Below, in pieces: positions 44,979 through 53,218 of a DNA stretch of 64,000 nt. How positions within the stretch are numbered: the stretch's first letter is position 1; each line of letters begins with the position of its first letter. This stretch comes from UBA4421 sp028228615 (GTDB lineage: Bacteria; Pseudomonadota; Gammaproteobacteria; Pseudomonadales; Azotimanducaceae). The stretch spans positions 27,428 through 91,427 of the forward strand of contig JAOJBS010000008.1 in assembly GCA_028228615.1 (NCBI GenBank), read 5' to 3'. A model generated the notes under the pieces. The model saw nothing but the letters and a program-made list of their open reading frames with translations. It was not told the DNA's origin and did no database searches. Position numbers and translations under genes: made by a program.

Positions 44979-45686
44979 ATGACCGCCTTAAAGCTCATTG
45001 TAGGGCTGGGTAACCCCGGTGCTCAATACGAAAAAACGCGCCACAACGTGGGCGCGGTTTGGGTCAGAGAACTCGCTCACCGTTTTAATATTCCCCTTGC
45101 CCAAGACGCCAAGTTCAAGGGCGAAATTGGCCGTGGCGTTATTGCCGGTGTAGATCTGAAGTTACTGATACCCAGCACGTTTATGAATTTGAGTGGCGAC
45201 TCCAGCGGCGCGGTGGCGCGTTTCTATAAGATTGAACCAGAAGAAATATTGGTCGCATACGACGAGGTCGCCTTTGAACCCGGCGTGGTGAAGTTAAAGA
45301 GCGGCGGTGGCGACAACGGTCATAACGGTGTAAAGAGTGTTCGAGCGGGTTGCGCTAATCAAGATCAGTTTCATAGATTACGTATTGGGGTAGGTCATCC
45401 CGGCTCCAAAGACAAAGTAAACGCTTACCTCACTCAGCAAACACCCCAACAAAGCGAGCGCGAGTTGACCGCAGCATCTGGTCATTTTTCGGAGGCGTTA
45501 CTTGCGGATATAGTGGCCGGCAACTGGCAAAGTGCGATGACAGCACTGCATTCGCCGCCGTTATCAGAAAAAGAGCTACAAGAAAAAGCTGAGAAAAAGG
45601 CGCAAATCAAAAGCAAAAGAGATGCAGATCTAAAGATGAAAAAGGCAGCCAACGAGGCGGCTAAAGACACCGATCAGCGTATTTAA
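44979..45686 (+). CDS. pth: Peptidyl-tRNA hydrolase with basic tail
   Basis: Frees tRNA from prematurely released peptidyl-tRNA. It has 235 residues from the ATG at 44979 (MTALKLIVGLGNPGAQYEKT), longer than the 194 of E. coli. The catalytic histidine is in TRHNVGA; the GGGDNGHNGVKS block is intact. The extra about 40 residues at the end are Lys/Glu/Ala-rich and predicted helical. The family identity is firm; the tail's role is unknown. Confidence 0.95.
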   Translation: MTALKLIVGLGNPGAQYEKTRHNVGAVWVRELAHRFNIPLAQDAKFKGEIGRGVIAGVDLKLLIPSTFMNLSGDSSGAVARFYKIEPEEILVAYDEVAFEPGVVKLKSGGGDNGHNGVKSVRAGCANQDQFHRLRIGVGHPGSKDKVNAYLTQQTPQQSERELTAASGHFSEALLADIVAGNWQSAMTALHSPPLSEKELQEKAEKKAQIKSKRDADLKMKKAANEAAKDTDQRI

Positions 45687-45712
45687 CTCAGCATTTTTAA
45701 AAGATGAAACGC

Positions 45713-45741
45713 GCCTGCATTAATAAGCAATAAATGCAGGC
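45713..45741. terminator. 9-bp stem-loop between pth and ychF
   Basis: GCCTGCATT pairs perfectly with AATGCAGGC around an 11-base loop. There is no T run on the plus side. It may separate pth from ychF transcripts or protect the pth mRNA end. Confidence 0.4.
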
Positions 45742-45785
45742 AAGCTTCAAAATGTATTAGTCAGAATTTCTCTAGGAGAATAATA

Positions 45786-46877
45786 GTGGGATTTAATTGC
45801 GGCATAGTAGGTCTACCCAACGTAGGCAAATCAACCCTTTTTAATGCATTAACCAAAGCGGGTATTGATGCTGAGAACTTTCCGTTCTGCACAATTGATC
45901 CCAATACCGGCGTTGTACCCGTGCCAGACCCACGGCTGTTGCAGTTGGCCGAAATTGTAAAGCCAAAGAAAATTATTCCAACCAGCATGGAGTTTGTAGA
46001 CATTGCCGGTTTGGTTGCAGGTGCATCTCAAGGCGAAGGTTTGGGTAATCAATTTTTAGCCCACGTGCGTGAAACCCAAGCACTGGCCCATGTTGTTCGA
46101 TGCTTCGAAGACGACAACGTAGTGCACGTTTCAGGCAAGGTCTCGCCAGCGGATGACATTGAAATCATCAACACTGAATTGGCCCTAGCTGACCTAGACA
46201 CAATGCAAAAGGTGCATGACCGAGTCAGTCGCGTGGCCAGCTCTGGAGACAAAGAAGCTAAAGCCTCTCTACAGCTGTTAGAGAAGGTTCGGGTGGCATT
46301 AGAGGCAGGCGATCCAGTGCGCTCTGTAGAGTTCACAGAAGAAGAGCACGCAGCCCTGCACGAGTTCCACTTCATAACCGCCAAGCCCATTTTGTATGTG
46401 GCAAATGTTGCTGAAGATGGTTTAGAAAATAATCCGCTGGTAGACATTGTTCGCAGCATCGCTGAAGCCGAAGGCGCAGAAGTGGTGGTGGTGAGCAATA
46501 AAATAGAATCAGACATCGCTGAATTAGATGACGAAGACCGCGCTGAATTTCTACAGGAATTAGGTATTTCCGAACCGGGGCTAAATAGAGTGATACGCGC
46601 TGGTTACAAATTACTTGGTCTGCACCAGTATTTTACTGCTGGCCCGCAAGAAGTACGCTCATGGACAGTGCCTATCGGAGCCAAAGCTCCCCAAGCTGCC
46701 GGTGTAATTCATACTGATTTTGAAAAAGGTTTTATCCGTGCGGAATGTATAGCCTTTGAAGACTACGTCACCTTAGGTGGAGAGTCCGGCGCCAAAGATG
46801 CGGGCCGTTGGCGTTTAGAAGGCAAAGAGTACGTATTGTCAGACGGCGACGTACTCCACTTCCGCTTTAACGTATAA
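45786..46877 (+). CDS. ychF: Redox-regulated ATPase YchF
   Basis: Obg-family P-loop protein (OLA1/YchF) that hydrolyses ATP and binds ribosomes; linked to oxidative-stress control in E. coli. It has 363 residues. G1 is GLPNVGKST; the switch region FPFCTIDPN and the C-terminal TGS domain (DFEKGFIRAECIAFEDY) are present. The start is GTG at 45786 (CTAGGAG upstream). It ends the conserved block; the accessory cassettes begin downstream. Confidence 0.97.
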   Translation: MGFNCGIVGLPNVGKSTLFNALTKAGIDAENFPFCTIDPNTGVVPVPDPRLLQLAEIVKPKKIIPTSMEFVDIAGLVAGASQGEGLGNQFLAHVRETQALAHVVRCFEDDNVVHVSGKVSPADDIEIINTELALADLDTMQKVHDRVSRVASSGDKEAKASLQLLEKVRVALEAGDPVRSVEFTEEEHAALHEFHFITAKPILYVANVAEDGLENNPLVDIVRSIAEAEGAEVVVVSNKIESDIAELDDEDRAEFLQELGISEPGLNRVIRAGYKLLGLHQYFTAGPQEVRSWTVPIGAKAPQAAGVIHTDFEKGFIRAECIAFEDYVTLGGESGAKDAGRWRLEGKEYVLSDGDVLHFRFNV

Positions 46878-46902
46878 CGCAAAAAACGTTAGGTAAACTT
46901 GG

Positions 46903-46938
46903 GCTCGCAAGCGATCGCTTGTGAGCTAGCTGACTTTT
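46903..46938 (+). terminator. Candidate terminator after ychF
   Basis: GCTCGCAAGC and GCTTGTGAGC pair (one G-T) around GATC, then TAGCTGAC and TTTTT at 46934-46938. The gap between stem and T run makes it a moderate rho-independent candidate. Confidence 0.5.
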
Positions 46939-47288
46939 TAGGCTCGTAGTTGTTGGCTGAAGTTCTGTCAGTAGGAATGACTCGGCCCCTCAATCCTTAT
47001 TCCCAGCTATATGCAGTATCCTAACCATGTACTGACCCATATCGGTGCGGTAGATACATCGCAGAAATTTTAGGTATGTAATCACAGTTGTTGGCGACAA
47101 CGGCCACGTAAGCACTGCCAGTGATGGACCGGCAACTCACTAAGCGTCTAATACAAGTACTTAGGTATAACTCCCATTATTTTCACATCACTATGCTTTA
47201 GCTGCTGAGCTCGAAGTCGACGTAGGTCTATAAATACGAAAATCCGCACCGGTTAGTTTCTCCAACCGGATGCCGTCTGGCGCAAAAA

Positions 47289-47377
47289 ACATTCCACTTG
47301 TCTGAATCCTAGTGGGTGCAAAACGCATCCATAGTTCTCTGTTAGCTCAGAGGACTAACGCGCACCGCTAGGAATGT
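47289..47377. repeat. Nested imperfect inverted repeat
   Basis: Arms pair in order: ACATTCC (47289-47295) with GGAATGT (47371-47377); CCTAG (47308) with CTAGG (47368), so the last two share bases; GGTGC (47315) with GCACC (47362); and inner GTTAG (47341-47345) with CTAAC (47355-47359). The layout could form a cruciform or a structured RNA. Confidence 0.55.
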
Positions 47378-47399
47378 TATTGCACATGCGTACTTTGTT

Positions 47400-47428
47400 T
47401 TGAAAAGAAGCGTAGCGTTTTGAATAAT
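47400..47428 (+). promoter_or_regulatory. Candidate promoter for the ATPase cassette
   Basis: TTGAAA (47400-47405), 17-base spacer, AATAAT (47423-47428). It lies outside the cassette boundary at 47507, so it could act as the recruiting promoter for both cassettes, which usually lack their own. Confidence 0.45.
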
Positions 47429-47541
47429 GTTCAACAAAACCGCGAGTCTAGTGATGACTACTTAGATTAGAGAAAGCAACTAAATGCGCATGCGCAATAT
47501 ACAAATGTTATACCGCAATGGAGAGTTCGAGCTAATCCTTT

Positions 47542-49806
47542 ATGTCTCAAATATCACGAATAAACTCGATTGACGGCTTTGGAGTTCTTAGCAACTACCG
47601 TCATAGTGCTGGGATTGATGATTTCAGCAGTAAAAATGTAATTTACGGATGGAATTATTCGGGCAAAACAACACTGTCACGGATATTTCAATGTATATCG
47701 GAAGGGGCATTATCAAGTCAACATGCTGATGCGTCTTTCAACTTTGCTGTGGAAGGTGGTGGAGAACTTTCAGAAAGCTTCGGAACTGGTGCTTTAAGCC
47801 ACGTTAGGGTGTTCAACACAGATTTCGTTACGGATAACATAAGCTGGGACGGTGAAGATTTCGATGCAATCCTCATTCTTGGCGAAGACTCAATTGAGGC
47901 GCAAGAACAAATACGAAAATTAACTAGTATCTTGGAACGATGCCGATTGGCCTTCCGTAGAACAAAAACAGAAATCACGGAGATAGATAATACTATATCT
48001 CAAGCGAAACGAACCCAAGCCAGTACAATTAAGACAAAGCTATCGCTGGTAGAAACCTTCACTGCGACCCATTTGGGTCAAATTATTGGGCGTATATCGT
48101 CGTCACCTGAAAACCATATCCTTGGTGAGGAAACTCAATTAGTTCGAGAAGCAGAAGCAGCGTCATCTAGTAGTGACCGATTACACGAAATAGGCAAAGT
48201 TAATATCAGAGTACTGCCTATATCCAACATTGACGAGATCAGAAAGCATCTCGCTAGTACTCCACCACTTACAAATACTATGGAAGCCTTGTCTAACAAT
48301 CCAGAATTGTCGAACTGGATAGAATCGGGGTTGAAACTGCATGGAGAGCAAGAAGACTGCAATTTTTGCGGGAACGCTTTGGATAGCTCTAGGTTGAGCC
48401 AATTCAAGAAGCATTTTTCAAAAGACAAGGCTGATTTTGACGAAAAAACTATCTCCTTTATCAAACTCCTTGAAGACAAAAAGATTACATGCTTAATTAA
48501 ACACCCCAGCGAATTCTATACGGCATACAGAGAAAACGCAGGAAACGTTCAAGAGGAACTAAAGGGCCATTGTGAAAAATATTGCAATGACATTGAATCT
48601 ATATGCTTTTTTTTGAAAAAGAAAAATGAAAATCCTTATGAAAAACTTGAGGCTTTTTCCGAAAACCCATCGTTGAGAGTCGAATCAATTGAAGTAGCTA
48701 CATCAAAAGTAAATTCGATAATAGAAAAATGTAACGAAATAACCAAAAATTTTGACTCTACGAAATCCACCGCCATCCAGCAGTTGAAAGATCACTATGT
48801 TGCAGAATTTTTGCTTGATAGCAATCGCATTAAAAGCGAAACAGAATTGGTAATGAAGAGTAATCATCTTAAGCGATTTCAACGTCTAGGAGAGAACCTT
48901 AAAGCCAAAATTGACGAGCTAAATGCTCAAATTAGCCAAGCTCAAAAAGGACGCGAGGAGCTTAATGAATACATTGGAAAGTTCTTGCCGTGGGGAAATA
49001 TCCGCATTGAAGTTGTCGAGATCGACTCAAACGAACGATTTCAGTTGCTGAGAAATGATGAAAGAGCTTCAAACCTTAGCGAAGGAGAAAAGACCGCAAT
49101 AGCGTTTTCTTTCTTTCTCGTTAAACTCAAAGAGTTTCAAGAAATTTCAAATCTAGTTCTATTCATAGACGACCCAATATCAAGCTTAGACAGCAATCAC
49201 CTTTTTCAAGTAAATGCAGTCATTAAGTCGGAGTTCTTCGAGCAGGATCAAAATAACGATAACCAATGGAAGTTGAAGGTTAAGCAGCTTTTTCTATCGA
49301 CACATAATTTCGAATTCTTCAACTTGCTGAGGGAGCTTCCTTCGAACAAAAGTGAGCCGATTCACTACTTCATGACGGCACGTCAATCAGAAGGAAAATC
49401 TAAGTTAGTTAATATGCCGCCCGCTTTGCTCAAATACAGTTCCGAGTATCAGTACCTATGGTCAGTAATTTACGAGTACCATGAATCAGCGGACAAACAG
49501 AATCATGAGATTCTATTGCTACTTCCAAATGCAGTTCGTCGTTTTATGGAGTTATATACTTACGCCAAAATTCCCAGCACAAAACGAACAAGCGTAGATC
49601 AACGCGCGAGGGTTTTGTTAGGAGAGGAGAAGTCAAAGCGACTGTTAAAAGTCCTGCACTTTTTTAGCCACTCAAATAATCCTGAAAGCTTGGCTCGGAA
49701 CAGTGATCTACTTTGTGATCTCGAAAATGTAGTGAATGACTTAGTCGAGCTTGTTAGAAATGACTCATTGCACTATGAAGCACTGATGGAAGCCGTTGCG
49801 GTATAA
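47542..49806 (+). CDS. RloC/PrrC-like ABC ATPase, candidate anticodon nuclease
   Basis: 754 residues, AAA_13-type (PF13166) ABC ATPase with a long coiled-coil insertion. Walker A is GWNYSGKT (36-43), ABC signature LSEGEKT (512-518), Walker B LVLFIDDP (Asp543-Asp544), H-loop His588. Cys273-x2-Cys276 sits in the insertion and resembles the RloC zinc hook. At the C-terminus Arg666-x3-Glu670 and His706 or His710 resemble the PrrC triad Arg320/Glu324/His356. PrrC and RloC cut tRNA anticodon loops in phage defence; here no restriction genes are adjacent. The motifs are seen; nuclease activity is inferred. Its TAA lies within the attC that follows. Confidence 0.7.
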   Translation: MSQISRINSIDGFGVLSNYRHSAGIDDFSSKNVIYGWNYSGKTTLSRIFQCISEGALSSQHADASFNFAVEGGGELSESFGTGALSHVRVFNTDFVTDNISWDGEDFDAILILGEDSIEAQEQIRKLTSILERCRLAFRRTKTEITEIDNTISQAKRTQASTIKTKLSLVETFTATHLGQIIGRISSSPENHILGEETQLVREAEAASSSSDRLHEIGKVNIRVLPISNIDEIRKHLASTPPLTNTMEALSNNPELSNWIESGLKLHGEQEDCNFCGNALDSSRLSQFKKHFSKDKADFDEKTISFIKLLEDKKITCLIKHPSEFYTAYRENAGNVQEELKGHCEKYCNDIESICFFLKKKNENPYEKLEAFSENPSLRVESIEVATSKVNSIIEKCNEITKNFDSTKSTAIQQLKDHYVAEFLLDSNRIKSETELVMKSNHLKRFQRLGENLKAKIDELNAQISQAQKGREELNEYIGKFLPWGNIRIEVVEIDSNERFQLLRNDERASNLSEGEKTAIAFSFFLVKLKEFQEISNLVLFIDDPISSLDSNHLFQVNAVIKSEFFEQDQNNDNQWKLKVKQLFLSTHNFEFFNLLRELPSNKSEPIHYFMTARQSEGKSKLVNMPPALLKYSSEYQYLWSVIYEYHESADKQNHEILLLLPNAVRRFMELYTYAKIPSTKRTSVDQRARVLLGEEKSKRLLKVLHFFSHSNNPESLARNSDLLCDLENVVNDLVELVRNDSLHYEALMEAVAV

Positions 49807-49872
49807 CAAGCCACTGCACTCGGAAATTTTACTCGCTTCGCTCCCAAAATTCCGGTGAGTGGAGCGTTATAA
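49801..49872 (+). other. attC site 1
   Basis: Starts GTATAAC (49801-49807) and ends GTTATAA (49866-49872). AACAAGC pairs toward GAGCGTT; CCACT (49811) pairs with AGTGG (49858); GGAA-A-TTTT pairs with AAAA-TTCC around a loop ACTCGCTTCGCTCCC. The extrahelical A and the unpaired spacers are as expected for the folded single-strand substrate of IntI. It overlaps the stop of the ATPase gene. Confidence 0.78.
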
Positions 49873-49876
49873 ATAA

Positions 49877-50572
49877 ATGGATCCGAAGCAACTATTCATA
49901 GATGATCGTTTTCGAGGAGTATGCTCGTACTGTGGGGCTGTGCCTGACAATCGTGATCATGTTCCGTCACGCGTACTTCTCGATAAGCCCTATCCAGAGA
50001 ACCTACCAGTTGTAGAATCTTGCACAGGATGCAACGAAGGATTTTCAAAGGACGAGGAATATTTAGCTTGCTTCATCGAGTGCGTAAAGAAAGGAACAAC
50101 TGATTATGATGAAACATTTCGACCTAAAGTAGCTAAGACTCTAAAGGCTCGCCCATCTATTAAGAGCAGAATCTAGCAGTCAAAAACCGAAAATGAACAG
50201 GGCGAATTAGTGTGGAAACCAGAAACTGAAAGAATAAAGAATGTTGTGCTAAAGCTTGCACAAGGCCATATGGCCTATGAACTTGGTTTGCAGCACGTTG
50301 AAGACCCTATAGTGCTTGATGTTGTTCCAGCGCCGTACATGACTGAGGAGTATTCTTCTCAGTTCTTCTCACCATCAGCACGTGGCAACCTCCTTTATCC
50401 GGAAATTGGTAGTCGCTCATTCATTAAATTGGGCAAGGGAAAATCTCGCTCATATGGTGAATGGAATGTAGTCCAGAGTGGTTTGTACGAATACATGATT
50501 GGTCAATCTGGCGAAGATTGGGTCAAACTTGTTATCGGTGATTATTTGGCCTGCGAGGTAGTCTGGGAGTGA
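49877..50572 (+). pseudogene. HNH-type endonuclease gene split by in-frame TAG
   Basis: The frame from ATG 49877 meets TAG at 50174-50176, then stays open in the same frame to TGA at 50570 (about 230 residues if read through). The first part has zinc pairs Cys16/Cys19 and Cys49/Cys52, Asp27-His28 and Asn53, an HNH arrangement, with DHVPSRVLLDKPYPENLPVV. The second part (KNVVLKLAQGHMAYEL ... LACEVVW) fits the rest of the same hypothetical HNH family. One C-to-T change of a CAG codon would explain the stop. The N-terminal 99 residues alone may still fold. Function in defence is inferred only from context. Confidence 0.72.
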
Positions 50573-50576
50573 GTAT

Positions 50577-50648
50577 TTATAACAAGCGCATGTTGTCGGG
50601 CTGGTTTTCCGCTGCGCTCCAAACCAGCCGCAAATGCGGGCGTTAAAG
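50577..50648 (+). other. attC site 2
   Basis: Starts TTATAAC (50577-50583), ends GTTAAAG (50642-50648). AACAAGC faces GGGCGTT; CGCAT (50587) pairs with ATGCG (50634); GGCTGGTTT (50599) pairs with AAACCAGCC (50621) around TCCGCTGCGCTCC. The loop resembles that of attC 1. It lies four bases after the HNH gene. Confidence 0.78.
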
Positions 50649-50700
50649 CCGACATGAGAAATCTATCTATAAGTTTTCGAGTCGCCTTGGCACTGTAATT

Positions 50701-50727
50701 GGCTGGGCAACCCCCCAGCCCCTTTTT
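50701..50727 (+). terminator. Rho-independent terminator after the cassettes
   Basis: GGCTGGG pairs with CCCAGCC around CAACCC, followed by CCTTTTT. It would end plus-strand transcription from the cassettes before the convergent fusA2. Confidence 0.75.
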
Positions 50728-50766
50728 ATAACAACGCTCTGACCTTAGTCTGCTCAAATTTTTGCC

Positions 50767-50802
50767 AAAAAAAACGGCATTTGAGTAAACCCGAATGCCG
50801 TT
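50767..50802 (-). terminator. fusA2 rho-independent terminator
   Basis: Read on the minus strand, a 9-bp stem (AACGGCATT/AATGCCGTT, plus-strand 50773-50781 and 50794-50802) is followed by eight T (plus-strand A run 50767-50774). It starts 24 bases after the fusA2 stop. Confidence 0.88.
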
Positions 50803-50825
50803 CTTATTAAGCGGTTAAGCTGCCG

Positions 50826-52913
50826 TTATGATTTGGCTGCTTTACGCTCCTTCACTTCTTGTACTACCTGGTCTGCCACATTAGATGGGCAAGGTGCGTA
50901 GTGTGAGAACTCCATAGAGAACTGACCACGACCAGAAGTCATTGTGCGCAGGTCGCCGATATAACCGAACATTTCGGATAATGGGCAGTCTGCTTTTACG
51001 CGTACGCCGGTAATGCCTGCTTCTTGAGACTTGATCATGCCGCGTCGACGGTTTAGGTCACCAATTACGTCACCTACGTGATCGTCTGGGGTAAATACGT
51101 CTACCTTCATCACTGGCTCTAACAACTGTGGTACAGCCTTAGGGATTGACTGTCTGTAGGCTGCTTTAGCAGCTAATTCATATGCAATTGCAGACGAATC
51201 CACTGCGTGGAAACTTCCGTCGGTCAATATGACTTTAACGTCCAACAATGGGTAGCCGGCTAAAGTACCTTCATCCATTGAAACTCTGAACGCCTTTTCA
51301 ACAGCAGGCCAGAATTCACGAGGCACGTTACCGCCAGTCACCTTAGACTCGAACTCGTAACCACTGCCCACTTCGCCCGGCTCAATGGTGTAGTCAATTT
51401 TCGCGAACTGTCCAGAACCACCCGTTTGCTTCTTGTGAGTATAAGTGTCTTCAATAACTTTGGTGATGGTTTCACGATAAGCAACCTGTGGCTTACCTAC
51501 ATCTACATCAATACCATGAGTACGTCTGAGGATGTCGACCTTAATGTCTAAGTGCAATTCGCCCATGCCGCGCATGATGGTTTCACCAGATTCTTCGTCT
51601 GTTTCAACGTAGAAAGAGGGGTCCTCGGCAATCATCTTAGACAGGGCAATACCCATCTTCTCAGCGCCGGCTTTATCTCGTGGCGCAATGGCTACGGAGA
51701 TTACTGGATCTGGGAAAACCATAGGTTCTAGGGTCGCTGGGTTAACTGGGTCACACAAGGTGTGGCCAGTTTGTGTGTTCTTCATGCCTAACAATGCAAC
51801 AATATCGCCGGCTTGAGCAACGTCTAACTCTTCTCGTGAGTCGGCGTGCATCTCAACAATTCGACCAATACGTTCTGTCTTGCCAGTGAAGGTGTTCAAA
51901 ACGGTATCGCCTTTCTGCAATTTACCTGAGTAAATACGGGTAAAGGTCAGCGCGCCATAACGGTCATCCATAATTTTGAATGCAAGTGCGCGTAGTGGAC
52001 CGTCTGCGTCAACAATAGCGAAGCTGCCTGTTTCGTTACCTTCCAAGTCAACTTCTGGCTGAGGTTCAACCTCAGTCGGGTTAGGTAGGTAATCTACAAC
52101 GGCGTTAAGTACATTTTGTACGCCTTTGTTCTTGAACGCAGAGCCACAGAATGTTGGGAAGAAATCTAGTGCAATGGTGCCTTTACGAATGCAGCGCTTA
52201 AGATCGTCAATAGAAGGCTCGTTACCTTCTAAGTAAGCTTCCATTAAGTCATCGTCTTGCTCTAGCGCAGTTTCTACCAATGCTTCACGGTATTCTGCTG
52301 CTTTTTCTTTCATATCGTCAGGAATGTCGGAAATTGTGTAGGCCTCTGGATCGTTGGAATCATCCCAAATCCACGCTTTTTCAGTCATCAAATCTACAAG
52401 ACCGCAGAAGCCGTCTTCTTCGCCAATAGGCAGGGTCATAACCAAAGAGTTAGCGCCTAATACCTTGCGTACTTGATCTACAACTCTGTAGAAGTCTGCG
52501 CCAAGACGGTCTAGCTTGTTGACGAAAATCAGTCGTGCCACTTCAGATTCGTTTGCATAACGCCAGTTGGTTTCGGACTGTGGCTCAACGCCGCCAGATC
52601 CGCAGAAAACGCCAACGCCGCCATCAAGTACTTTCAGTGAACGGTAAACTTCAATGGTGAAGTCAACGTGTCCTGGTGTGTCGATGATGTTGAGTCTGTG
52701 GTCGTCCCAAGTACAGCTGGTTGCAGCAGACTGAATAGTAATACCGCGCTCTTGTTCTTGTTCCATGAAGTCAGTGGTGGCAGCGCCATCATGCACTTCA
52801 CCAATTTTATGGATCTTGCCTGTCAGCTTAAGAATCCGTTCTGTAGTCGTGGTTTTGCCAGCGTCCACGTGGGCGAAAATGCCGATATTGCGATAGCGTG
52901 TCAGGTCTTTCAT
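50826..52913 (-). CDS. fusA2: Elongation factor G 2 (paralogue)
   Basis: Second EF-G-type GTPase, 695 residues, starting MKDLTRYRNIGIFAHVDAGKT. DTPGHVDF and NKLDR are intact. It differs from the main copy throughout and matches in character the second EF-G found in Vibrio and some other marine gammaproteobacteria (FCGSGGVEPQSETNWRYANES). Paralogues of this kind are reported to divide translocation and recycling or to work in stress; the role here is unknown. AGAGAGAA precedes the ATG; a strong terminator follows. Confidence 0.95.
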   Translation of the reverse strand: MKDLTRYRNIGIFAHVDAGKTTTTERILKLTGKIHKIGEVHDGAATTDFMEQEQERGITIQSAATSCTWDDHRLNIIDTPGHVDFTIEVYRSLKVLDGGVGVFCGSGGVEPQSETNWRYANESEVARLIFVNKLDRLGADFYRVVDQVRKVLGANSLVMTLPIGEEDGFCGLVDLMTEKAWIWDDSNDPEAYTISDIPDDMKEKAAEYREALVETALEQDDDLMEAYLEGNEPSIDDLKRCIRKGTIALDFFPTFCGSAFKNKGVQNVLNAVVDYLPNPTEVEPQPEVDLEGNETGSFAIVDADGPLRALAFKIMDDRYGALTFTRIYSGKLQKGDTVLNTFTGKTERIGRIVEMHADSREELDVAQAGDIVALLGMKNTQTGHTLCDPVNPATLEPMVFPDPVISVAIAPRDKAGAEKMGIALSKMIAEDPSFYVETDEESGETIMRGMGELHLDIKVDILRRTHGIDVDVGKPQVAYRETITKVIEDTYTHKKQTGGSGQFAKIDYTIEPGEVGSGYEFESKVTGGNVPREFWPAVEKAFRVSMDEGTLAGYPLLDVKVILTDGSFHAVDSSAIAYELAAKAAYRQSIPKAVPQLLEPVMKVDVFTPDDHVGDVIGDLNRRRGMIKSQEAGITGVRVKADCPLSEMFGYIGDLRTMTSGRGQFSMEFSHYAPCPSNVADQVVQEVKERKAAKS

Positions 52914-53218
52914 TTGTTCTCTCTAAGGTGGTCCTGATTCGAAGGATTGATCTTGTTAAGCCATTGAAAAATATAAGGTTTTTGTTTTGGCTGGATTCCG
53001 GATCGCGTACATTACCACCGAATGGGGTAAAGCTCACGTTAAATATGGCTTTGCGGCCGCCTGCTTGGGGGGTTACAGCAATTTGGCGGTGAATTTTGGG
53101 TAGAAGAGCGAGCGTTTGGAGGGGGCAATAAACAGCGCGGAGAAATTAGGCGGTATCTGGGCAATTTATGCCCAGAACATTAGAACGCCTTATTGGTCAA
53201 AGAGCGGGTGGCAATTGC
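52914..53218. other. fusA2-xth gap
   Basis: 305 bases without a supportable gene. It must hold the fusA2 promoter (minus strand), which I cannot place with confidence. A perfect stem CTGGGCA-ATTTA-TGCCCAG at 53157-53175, 44 bases after the xth stop, may help end xth transcription, though no T run follows on the minus strand. Confidence 0.5.

Larger units (their letters stand above)
46939..47506. other. Non-coding stretch upstream of the cassettes
   Basis: About 570 bases with no supportable ORF on either strand. It holds hairpin CCGGTT/AACCGG (47249-47269), a nested imperfect inverted repeat at 47289-47377, and a promoter candidate at 47400. It could be a decayed cassette, a remnant attachment region, or the long leader of the ATPase gene. 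No integrase gene or known attI sequence is recognisable. Confidence 0.5.
47508..50642 (+). mobile_element. Two-cassette integron array without integrase
   Basis: Two promoterless genes in the same direction, each ending in a 72-base attC-like site. Predicted recombination points (G|TT) are 47507/47508, 49866/49867 and 50642/50643. These delimit cassette 1 (47508-49866, ABC ATPase) and cassette 2 (49867-50642, HNH-type gene). The spacing from boundary to ATG (34 and 10 bases) and from stop to attC (overlap and 4 bases) is typical of cassettes. The DNA looks clearly A+T-richer than the flanking housekeeping genes. No intI is in the window, so this resembles a CALIN (attC cluster lacking an integrase). 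Confidence 0.75.

Noticed and set aside
50174..50176. Pyrrolysine or programmed UAG recoding
   Set aside because: No pyl genes or downstream stimulatory structure are seen, and prfA is intact. A nonsense mutation is the simpler explanation; kept only as a test in the finding.
53041..53072. GCGGCCGC-containing GC-rich patches (also near 60781 and 62096)
   Set aside because: Short shared restriction-site-like octamers without flanking similarity; not a repeat family.
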